Origin: Owenia fusiformis
Lineage: Eukaryota; Annelida; Polychaeta; Sabellida; Oweniidae
Assembly: GCA_903813345.2 (NCBI GenBank)
Contig: CAIIXF020000012.1
Span: forward strand, 5,249,318-5,313,317
Length of the DNA: 64,000 nucleotides
Reading direction: 5' to 3'
The position numbers were made by a program, and so were the translations under genes. Shown piece by piece: positions 24,901-36,900 of the stretch. Below the pieces are notes generated by a model. The model saw only the letters and a program-made list of their open reading frames with translations, was not told where the DNA came from and ran no database searches. The stretch's first letter is position 1. Every line of letters starts with the position of its first letter.

Positions 24901-27900
24901 TTCATTGTGTCATTGGCTGCTGCTGATATATTAGTGGCTGGATGTGTGTTGCCTTTTAGTATAGCAGGTAAACTTTCAAGTAACTGAAAGCATACACTTA
25001 CATACCTGCCAACCCCGGATATATATTACGGCAGATAACATTTTATGGGCATCAGCCACTTGATTTTGTCATTTTTATTCTTTTCAATATCGAAAAAATC
25101 GTCATTATCAAATTAGTTCACTTAAGGTTTTCCAAATGTGAGCTTATGGAATAGAAAAATACAATTTAAGTTTAAATAATACCAATTATTATCGTTTGAT
25201 CTGTAAAATGAAGCCTTCTGATTGGTCAGTTCTCGTGCAGTACCGATCTGTGTTGCTATTGAGATTGTCCCCATTGATCTTCTCCGTCGCAACACAGAAA
25301 ACATGAGTACGGATGGGACATTCCAAGGAGCAATACAGAGGATCACACGATCATATTGTACAGTACAATAAAAAAACAAGACTTGTACAAATTTTCTTAC
25401 CAAATGGCCAAACAAATAACATTTGGTATCGGTCGGTAGCATAAATCTATTTTTTCAGGTGTTGTTCAAGGAGAGGTCTTCTTCTACCATAGAATAAGAT
25501 TATGTGAATTTCTTGGAACAGTTTGTTTCATAGCTTGCGACAGTGCATTTTGGTGTATAACTGGACTAGCAGTAAACCGGCAAGTTTGACCATCCATTTT
25601 TTATATGTAAACGTGTTTAAAAACAGTTTAAACTTGTTACTTGAGAAATGCCAATTATGCTTCTGGACATATTTGAATGCAAGATTATTAAGGTCAGTCA
25701 CCGAAATAAGGCTAATGATATATACGTGTACGGACCTGGGGACAATTCGGGAAATACGGGCTAATCTCAGCTTTAAGCGTTAATATTTGCCTTATTTAAA
25801 AAGCTAACTTTGTGCTTTATACAAGGGTCGATCCAGATATTCTGATAAAAATGCTCCCATTTTTTTATTTTTGGGAGTTATAACATCAAACTTGCACAAA
25901 ATGAGGATAATTTAATTGCTCATATAATATGTAAGTTTAGTCAACATACGGTCACTAATGCGTTGCTAGGGTAAAAAATTGGTAACCATGGAAACGGGAC
26001 CTGGGACAAGTAGCTTTTCCGTCTCTTCATATTTTGTCTTTACATACTTTTATATCCATTATGACCCATGTCAAATATTCTTCAATTAGCATTTTAGCAC
26101 GTGCACCTCAAGGAGGATTGGCTCCCAGAATGCAACACCGATATTCTGCAAAACAATCACCTAGCGATAGCTTTGTTGGAGAGTATCGGGTCATTCTCCA
26201 TGCAGTCGTACAAATTATACAGACACGAATAGCAAATGACGCATGCGTGGAGATTAAAGAATATCGAGTTGGAACCCTGGCTTCCAATCCTCCTTGCGTG
26301 CACCTACAATCAATTAAGTGTTTTATGACATCACAACAGACAATTGTCCATTGTGAGCAAATAGAAGCTGACTCCAAATTCAAATCACTTTATCAAGTTT
26401 TGTCAAATCCGAGAAAAGCCGTGAATAAACATCGCCCTGACAGAGATCTGACTGACTTCATCCTCCACCACGATAATGCCCCATCTCATCAAAGTGAATG
26501 TGTGCAAACTGCTATCAGAGAGAGCATGGGTATGGAGCTGCTCGATCATCCTCCATATTCCTCTGATTTAGCGCCATTGGATTTTGCGATTTTTGGGAAA
26601 CTGAAGAGTGACCTCAAAGTCAGGCGTTTTCATGATGTCAATGAGATGAAACAGGCAGTTATGCGTTCCCTGCACACCAACTTCCCTGACTGCAATGATG
26701 TATATACGCGCTGGGTTGATAGACATAGACGATGTGTGGCTGCACAAGGACATTATTTTGAGCGCATGCGTACATAAAGGACATAATAATTGATTTAATC
26801 AGTCTGTGAGACTCTTGATTTTGTAGTGAATTTTTTATTCTAGTTTTATTGTCCCAGGTACCGTTACCATGGCAACGAAAAAGTTCTCCCGTGAAGAGAG
26901 TTATGAAGGAATAAAATTTATATTTTTATATATTTTGCCAAAATAAATTATCTTTTGTCTGTCCAAATTACAAGTAATAACTTCCAAAAATAAAGAAATG
27001 AGAGCATTTTTATCAGAATATCTGGATCGACCCTTGTATATCATATTGAAGTATTTTTTATTTGCATTTACTGATCAGAATTTTACTAAAATTTCACATT
27101 TTATTCAATAGAGCATGTGCATTTATGATGTCACAATTGCATAACTGCTACAGTTCAAATTGTCTTTTATGAACGCTTTTAAAATTCTCAAAATTGTGTA
27201 AGGTTTTGAAGGCGAAGACAAGCAATACATTTACCTTTATTTAAAGAGATCGAGTCGTCCAGATTTTTATTCTGGACAATTAGTAAAGTCCCAATGTAAT
27301 TGCTCATATATACCTTAAATATATCTTGAGACCAAATCATAAGCACAATATCACCAATATATTGAGGATATCAACAGGACAACCAAAAGAACAACCAACT
27401 GTCAGAATTGAACGCAATAAGTCGAAAACAGAATACAATGTTTTTGGGGGATTTATCTATATTCTCGCGGTACTAACTCACCGGGGCGTATCGAAACCAA
27501 AACGCCCCGCAAAACCGTTAATTTGAATTTCAAACCTACCCTTTCTTTGGAAAATCAATGATTGTGAGTGTCACAGTACACCGTATTTCTTCAAACGTGT
27601 TCCATTAAAACCTTCATAGATATACCTTTCACTCGAGACATTGTTTTTGAGTACAGAGTCAATCGTTTTAGCAGCGTTTTGGTCCCCAGATGTGAGAAGA
27701 TGCAATGTCAACCGAAAGCCTCGATATATCGCCACTTCTTTTATTATTCTCCCCTATGCTCTCTCTATGCGTCTGTTCGAAATTGATCAAAACGCCCCGT
27801 TGGATCTATACACCTTATCTGGATACTGACTGGACTATGCGGGACGTTTTGGAAGACATCGGGGCGTTCTGGTCAATTTCGAACAGTTGCGTAGGATTTT

Positions 27901-30900
27901 TCAGAATTGCTGCGTTTCATGTAATAAATATGTTGATGCAGCGATGGAGGGTTGTAATAGGAGTCCTTGCGCATAATATGGGGGAGAGTGATAGAAGAAC
28001 TGGGGAGATATCAAGAATTATGGTTGAAAACTCTGAGGATTTGCAACTTCTTACATCTGGGGACCAAAACGCCGCTAAAACGAGGGAATGTAAACAAAAG
28101 CAATGTCTCGACTGAAAGGTATTTCTGTGAAGGTTGTAATGGAACAAGTTTGAGGAAAAAGGGTGTTGTGTGCGACACACAATCATTGATTTTCCAAAGA
28201 CAGGGTAGATTTGAAATTCAAATTAACGGGTTTGCGGGGCGTTTTGGTTTCGATACGCCCCGGTGAGTTAGGACCGCGTGATATTGTAACCCCTTAGAAT
28301 TAATAAATATGGCTTCTCTAAGCCAAAATAATCTGAAGGAAAAAGCCAATCAGACTGGAACAAATTTGAGCGGGCTTTTTAAATTTGAATTTCTATTGAT
28401 GTAAGTGGAAATGCATGGCTAGGAACAATCATCGAATTGATACTGTTAACAAATTAATTCAAGCCTCGGAATTGATGAGTTGATAAACAAACTTGTTTTA
28501 CATCAAATAACACAAAAAATCAGGGGGTTACTCTAATTGTGTTTTTAGGAGACCCGATCTCTTTAACCTTCTAATTTAGGTCTGATTTCCCCAAAAAAAT
28601 CACTGCAGTATTGTCGTAGCGAAATTTACATTTCGCTAATCACATTAGCTGATTTCTTTATTTTCCCAAAAATATGAAAATAAGAGTTGCTTTTAGAGAC
28701 TTGAAAAAATGTAACGCATCGATTTTTTACCACAAATTCCATACATATCAATTTTTACTAACGCCCCGAGTGGATTTCCTGACCGTTTTTCAGAAATAAA
28801 AAAATATTTTAGAAATACTGTCCTCGAGATCTTGTTGCTCTGTGAATTTTACCAGGATTGAATAAGAATAAAGCATCTTATTTTTAGGTTGACTAAACTT
28901 GACAAAATGTAACGCTTGTCGTTTTTTGACGTTATAAGGCTGATTGCGCCCTATATACTGCCCATTGTTTTGTTTTGGTATTTTGACGTCATAATGTTAC
29001 GCTAATTGTCCCCAGTTTCGTGCGACGGTTAGCAAGGTGAATTCTAAGTAAATCAAAAGTAAAAAAATGACAGCCATATTCTTTTTGAAAAAGACGCATG
29101 GTTTTAAAATCTGTTTTCCTTGTATATAAAGGTATATCTTGACTAAAGAAACATGGAACAGTCACTGGTGATCCACTTGATTACGCTGGTTACCGAAACG
29201 GTTCGTTTTGGTAACAAAATGTCGGAACATCGAAGGAACGATTTTTCTTTTTACCTTATTTCACACGTTGTAGGCAGAATTCCCACGACATTTTTAATAT
29301 AAACGTGTATCAGTATCATATGTTAAAGAAAATGTACATATTTGCGAACAAATAGTTCAGAAGACAACAGGATCGTCGATTTGACTCCTCACTTAAGTTA
29401 CATAAACGGTTTTTCGAAAAACAGTTAAGATCTGCACTTTTAACCCAAACCGTTTATGTAACTAAAGTGAGGAATTAAATTGACGATTCTGTTGTCTTCT
29501 GAGCTATTTTTTCGCAAACATGAACATTTTCTAAAACAAGTGATGCTGATACATGTTTGTGAGAAAAAAAACTCGTGGAGATTCTGCCTAGAACGCGTGA
29601 AATAAGGAAAAAAGAAAAATCGTACCTTCGACGTTACGACATTTTGTTACCAAAACGAACCGTTTTGGTAACCAGCGTAATCGAGCGGATCACCAGTGAC
29701 AGTGGACATCACATATAAACACATTTTTCATACAGTAACTACAGGGTGTCCAAATAAAACAGGACCATAAGAAAGTTGAATAACTCGGTCAATTTTGCAT
29801 ATTTTGCCTTGAAATTACAGAATTATTTAGTTCATTCAAGGTAAATTTTGTTGTGAAAGTTTAATGATTATCTGCCAATTGTGTACAGTTCCTTACAAAA
29901 CATACCCCAACTGTCACCTCCACTCTCTATACACATTTCAATCCTGCGAACAAATGTGTTGATGATTCTCCTACACACATTCCTTTTTGAATGGACAATA
30001 TTCCAAGAACAATTGCTACTTGGGCTTACATCCTCATGATGAAGTGTTAAAGAATCCATTGCATTCTGAACAATGCACTGCCTGGTGGTAATGAGCGAAC
30101 ATCGAATCATCAGTCCTTTTTGGTTCAAAGATGACTAGGGATGTGCTATCACCATGAACAAGGACCAGCATATTCAAGTTCTCATAGCATTTTGGAGGTC
30201 ACTAAACACAAGAAGGGGCATCTAAGGAGATAGGCAGTGGTTTCAACAAGCCAACACCACCCGAACACTGCAAATGATATGCTGAAATGGTTAAAGCAAT
30301 GCTTTGGTGGTCAGCTCATCAGATCAGTTGCAGAACGCAATACATATGGGCAGCTCATTCGCCAGATCTAAATCCCCAAGATTTTCATATTTCGGAACTT
30401 CTCAAAGCCAATGTGTATACTGACAGGCCCCTAACAATCTTAAGAGAGCAATAACAACCCCAATTCATTCAATCCACATTGATGTGTGTAACAAAGCTCA
30501 GCAAAGCTTGACCCAAAGCGTAGGAAAGCTTAACAGAGCTAGGTTCAAAGCGGGAACCCCAGTCTCTTCACGGTCTGTTACCACTTGACACGCTTCGTTT
30601 AGATGTCTCAAGCTTTGCTACGATTTGGCATGAAGATCTGACACGAGGTCAGACGCTTTCATTAATATCTGACACTCTTTGTTACGCTTTCATGAAGGAC
30701 TCTCAAGCTTTTTAACGAATTGAGACGCTTTAATCAAGGATTGAAACGCTTTGTTAAGCTTTGTTACGCTTGACTAGCTTCCTCACGCTCTCTTTCGCTC
30801 TTTCAAGCCGTGCGACAAACACCATGTCTTCTTCAGATAGGTCATGATCTGGTCCATCTGGAATTTCTGGATCTTGTTGTTCTGCCATCGTCTTCTTGAG

Positions 30901-33900
30901 TCAAAGATGCAATGGTTTTATGGATCTACTGCATCTTTATACAGCCATTTGATCAAAAGCGTCAGATAAAGGCGATCTCGAAAATGCACAACAGAGCTTG
31001 GCAATCGTATCAGAGCCTGATTAAAGATATGTTAAACAGATAAGTAGGTCATTATTACATAATCATGAAATGAATAAGTCTGAAAATACAATTGGTCAGA
31101 ATGTACTAAAACCTGGTTGAAACTGATGCTCTATTCCACACAATCTGGAAGCTTTTGAAATTCGCAGTAACAATGAATAAGCAGCCTGTATATAATCATT
31201 GCATAGAAAACACTTCATATAGTGTTTAGCAGATGTATTGAGTTGACCAAAATACTCCTTTGTTTACTACATACTGGACTACATACTGGCACCCTTACAT
31301 ATATGTTACTGTACATATTGTAGATATAGCCAATAAGAGCTTTGCAAAATCAACATCTTATACTATCAACGTAATAGACAGCTTGCCCAACCTTACAGGC
31401 AGACTATTATATACAAATTTGAAGATAGGACTGATGTTGTCACATTGAATTATGACAATAAGTCTAGGGCCAGCTCCCCGACACACCTAAAACAGAATTG
31501 CTACGACTAGAATTAAAAGAAAACACCCCCAGGTGGGAGGAGACTCGGGGGAGGATGAACCACCAAATCGGACAGATTAAACGGAAACTGACCAAAGCAA
31601 TGTGACCCGGACAACGAGAAGGAAGACGATTACAAGACCTGAAACACAAGTAGAGCCAAGGGCAAGATGTGACAGTTGTGGTGGACTTTTCAAGAACATC
31701 CGAGGAGTAGCAATACACAAGGGGAAGATGAAGTGTCATGAGAAGCAGAAACAGTGTAGGAAGGAGTCTCTTGTCCGTAAAACACAGGAGGATTTGAACC
31801 AGGACTTAAACCACATAGTCCAGCGGAATAATGGCATATTGAAACTTTTGGTTGCCTTCTAGGATGTATGCTATATCTTTGTATTTTCTTTGTTAATTAC
31901 TTTCAAAATCAGAACTGTGCCGGACTGGCACTGGCGGGCGACATTTTTTACAGCATTGTATAGGTGGCGCCACTTGTAAAATGGCCATTTCACCAAAAAA
32001 ATTTAAAGGGCTGTTGGTAGAGTTGACAACTTTAACAAATTCAGATAAACTGTATTTAGTCTAAACAACATGTCAACTTTGTTTCATTACAAAGAATCAC
32101 AAATTTAATGAGATATGCTTGATTTGTTACCCTAGCGCCACCTATTTTTAAGGGGTCACTATGTTTAATAAGCATATTTTGCAAACGAAACAAAGTTGTG
32201 ATCTGAAATTATTCATGACTTTAAATTAACCCATGTCAGAGATAGTGTGAAAATATAAGACTTGTACTTTATTTATTTGAAGAGAAAAAAGTATTAATAT
32301 AAACTTCCTTGTATTCAGCAATATTGATATGTATGAAAAATATCACTGTTATTACTGTGAAACATTGAAAAATATAATATCAGCAGATTCTGTGAGTCTA
32401 TCTATCAAACTAAGCTATTTATGTAAGATACATAAGATCTTTAAATTAAAATATTTCAGAAAATTATAATGTATACCCTTTTATAGGGGGAGGGGAGGGG
32501 GTAGATGACACGTTTAAAATGTGAAAGGAACTCATTGTTGACAGTGTAAGTAGGTCATCCCTGTTGTATAAGTGTTAAATCTTAGACCATTTATTGGAAG
32601 TGTTACATCTGTACCAGGAACACCATCATTCGGGGGCTACAATACTAGGTTAGCTAGGACTAGTGGCGCCATCATTAAACCTGCAATAAAACTTGCCTAC
32701 AGCCCACTTCTTGATGTTAAGCCAGTGGACCCAATCACAATGTTAACCATCATGCATCAGACAAAGGAGTTGACCAAAACATATATAAGCAAGATTACAC
32801 AGTTTTTAGAACGCACCAGCAGTTGTACAAAGTAGCCACTCAGGCCAAATCTGAAGCATGTTATTCTAAGTGCTGTGAGATTGTGACTATCAGTCTGATG
32901 GTAATGAAATCTGGTAGAGTAGTAGGTAATTGAATGATGTACAAATGTGTGAAATATCAGGGAGTAATGACAAAGATATAAGGAAAATGTAGGTTTTCCA
33001 TTTTTTGACCACCCTGTACATTCATCAACAGGCTCTGGGGCATGTACATGGTCATGAGTTTTGTTGGTTGTGTCGGCATCCTAATGTCAGACAGTTGAAA
33101 AGTAGTGATAACCAATTTGCTGGGGAAACCAAGATTAACAGGCAAGAATTACCCTAACAATGTTCAAGCATTTAGACTCCTTGTTGAAGAACTTTCGAGG
33201 CAAGTAATTCATCAGGTTAACAGCTACCAGGAACTCATAGATGTTCTTAACTCTAAATTGTCAGAAAGAAAAGCTACAAATGCCAGTATTTATCACGGTG
33301 CAACTTGTTAGGGCTGAAAGGGAAGGCAACTGGCTGCTCCATTTGGCTGCTGTTGACCCATCTATGCTTCCCTATTTCTTTGCTGCATGACAATATAACT
33401 AGTAAGGACTGTTCTGTCTACGAGACATGGAGAGACTTCCACAGAATGTTGTTGATGAATGTTGTTTCTCCAAGGACAGCATATCACCCGTCATCCCATT
33501 TGGAATGGAATCTGGTAAAATATGATGATAGAGACCAAGTAGATTCCTGTTGGGTAATATTGCTAGAATTCATTTTCGAAAGTTAGAATAGGGGTTCTTA
33601 AACGGGACATCAACAACAATAGCTATCATTAAGCTTTCAATGGCAGTTTGCAGTCTTTGAATGATGACATGTGAAACATTGCCTCAACTGCATTGACTTT
33701 GGTGGTGATTAATTTGAAGGACTATGAGTTAAAATGAAGTCTTACATGTAAATTGGATATATTTGGAGGTATGACAACATGTAGAAAAACTCAATAAATT
33801 ATCTTCAAACGTGACTTAAAACAGGGTGCCCCACCTACCCAAAACAATTGTCACCATAGCAACAGAAATAACAATTGAATTGATGCTACCCCATTGTCCT

Positions 33901-36900
33901 TGGTCTTGTTTTAATAGGTTAATATTTTCTACATTATCTGTGAAAATTTCAATGAAATTGAATAAAGTATGAAGAAAAAAGAGCAGTTGGTTACTTGCGT
34001 TCTGGTCAGGACTCGTACTCTAGAGTTTGAGACTGGTAATAAACCGGCAACTTGATACAAGGGCGTCAGAAGGATTTCGCAAGGGAGGGGGTTGACTTTC
34101 GGACATGGATGGATCGTGCGTGAAGCGTGGATGGGGGGGGGGGGGCATGCCCTCAGAAAATGTTCAGATTTAGATCCTCTCTGATGCATTATGAACATCT
34201 CAGCACAGTATTCCCAATAATAAAAACAAGAGAAAATTGTGTTTAAAGAAAACTATAGCTTGACTTTGAATTCTTTGAATTTTACTAAAATATACATTTT
34301 GCTCTTATTCTCCAAAGTATTTACATACTGTATTGGTTCTTTAGAAACAATGGCACAGAATAACATATGTAAATATAGTAATGATAAATGAGATCTTCTA
34401 TGCTTGATATACACTAAATAATGGCATAGAATCATTTGACTTTAATTAGCTCTCAAGAGCTTTCAAATTCTAGTCTCAAAAAAATCTGGGAAAGGGAGGA
34501 GGCGGTCATCCCCAGCGCCCTCTCCCTTCCAAAGCCAATTTCGAATTGAAAACTATCAAGTCATTTGAGCTAGGCCAATGGCACCCATCCCCACCTCTAT
34601 GTTTGATGAATCTAGTAACCTGAAAACACCAACAAACAAATATGTTATGAACACCAAAACTGTAAGAAAAAATATCAATGAAGTATATGACGACACTAGT
34701 GTCTTAATCCTATTGCTTCACTACTATGAAAAACACCATCTAATTGCTTATGTTACGATGGAGTCTGTGTCAACTTCCCAAAAAATGTCACCTCACAACT
34801 TCTTGGTGCCCGCTGCCTGAAATATTTTGACACAACATCTAGTCTTTACCACATAGGCAAGACTAAAGCAGTTAACACCAGACTTGAAATGCTCCTTTAA
34901 GCTGGATTGGAGAAGACAACATACCAATATCTGATGTAAAGACACAGGCTACTAAATTCACAGCAACATGTTATGGTATCAATCCAGTCATCTGATGTAA
35001 GATTTGCTGTGTGGACCAAGAGAAATGCTGCCAGAACTACAATCATTGCCACCTTCAAACAAGGCCTTTGAGGAAACGTGCTCATCTACAAACATCCCTG
35101 TGTAAACATGCAGCCCAAACCCTTACCTCCTAAGTTGCAACCACCGGAGTATGGCTGGAAAATAAATATTGTCAACAACATGTTAGTGTCATTTAAACTT
35201 CCACCAAATTGTGCACCAGACTCAGTACTTAAGATGATACATTGTACACGTGAGAAGTGTGCCAGCAATGATATCATTTGTTGTATAGATTGTTGTCTGT
35301 GCTGTAAGACTACTTTGTCCTGCAGTATATTTTGCCTTTGCAAAGGTGTAGAGTGTTGCATAAACATACCAGACTAATAGTCACAGTCACCAATGAAACA
35401 AATGATGATGATCTTGATGATGGAATTGTTCTGCAAGCTGTCCAAGAAGTATGGATAGAGACCAAAAATGATACCCTTGTTAACGGAATAAAAGCTGACA
35501 CTCAATGAGCTACAATATCTTTGGCTAAAGATGGTAAATTAATTTATTAATGATAGATACAGATTTTTATGAACAGTATTTCAAACCCTTTCATCATCCA
35601 GTAACTATCTAGCCTTGCCTGTATGAAGTTAATAAGTATTCCATGTTAACATCTACTCAATAGCAGAATGTCCGGTAACATAACCCCCCCCCCCTTCAAA
35701 CATGGTGGCATGACCATGTGTTATATACTAAACAATTAGTGCTCAATCCTTGATTTCTGTTTTCATGTGTTAAAATTAAAATAGTTACTTCATATAATAA
35801 AATGTATTTAAATTCATGATGGTGTTAAGGATAATTTAGTCAAAATAGACTTTTGAATGTAACCTTTTACGAATTGCATCGTTTAATATTAGGATTTACT
35901 GTAATAACAGATAATTTTTTACTCTTACAATATTTAAGACAGAAGCTTTTTATTTTAACACCATCCCAAACATGTATCAAGTCATATGTATGAATAATGT
36001 GAGATCACAATTACGCTTTGTTCACATTTTATGCCTTCAAAACATAGTGACCCCTTGGAATATATGTGATATCAGGGGGGATAAATGACCAGTACTCTGT
36101 AAATATGAGATTTTAGGTAAGGAAAAAAAATAGACATGCTATTAAGGATATATAACAGGTTATACTAGGTGAATTGAGTTAAAGACTCTGCTCAAGATCA
36201 TTGAAAAAAATTCCTTAATTAAAAGGGTATTTCATAGGGGGCGCCACCTATACAAGGCTGTAAAAAAAATTGCCCACCAGTGCCAAACCGGCACAGTTCT
36301 GATTTTGAAAGTCAATAACATATAGATGAAGAAAATACAAAGACATAGCATACATCCTAGAAGGCAACCAGCTCCATCGATTCCGCAGGACTAACAGTGT
36401 TCAAGACCTCCAAGTTTCTGCTGAACCTGACCCACCTCAAGTTGGTAGAGAAACGAATGATGGCCCAGTTCTCGAAAGGAAGCCAAAACTGCGCTTGCCT
36501 GCAACAACAGACAAAGTTTGGAAAGAACTTGATGACGAGATGGATGATGTACTTGAAAACTCCTTGAAAGGGACAGCTGGTAAGAAGATGGAATCAATGA
36601 CAAGACAAGTGTACGCCATGTGTGCAGAACGATTCCAGGAGAAGAGAACAAACAACAAGAATGAGGGTAAAGCTGGACCTAGCAGGAGACAGAAGAGAAT
36701 AGCTGCACTAAGAAGAGACATGAGAAGGCTCACATGGAGCTGGAAAAACCGGTACTGGAAGATCTAAGAGACAGCCTCGGGAGGCAGCTTTTAGTTCTTA
36801 GAAGAGCAGAGAACCTCAGGAAAAAGCAGAGAGAAAAGAAGAGAGCTCGAAAATCTTTTCTCAAGAATCCATTCCAGTATACATCCAACTTACTTGGGAA

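Larger units (their letters stand above)
31849..36370. mobile_element. 4.5-kb TIR element inserted in the LINE
   Basis: The left arm starts TGGTTGCCTTCTAGGATGTA at 31849 and the right arm ends with its inverse at 36370. The arms match for about 125 bp (including AACTGTGCCGG and GGTGGCGCC) and again farther in (AAGGGGTCACTATGTTT near 32150, inverse near 36055). The LINE reading resumes on both sides. I see no clear target duplication. The only gene-like content is the broken frame at 32572-35510. Confidence 0.8.
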
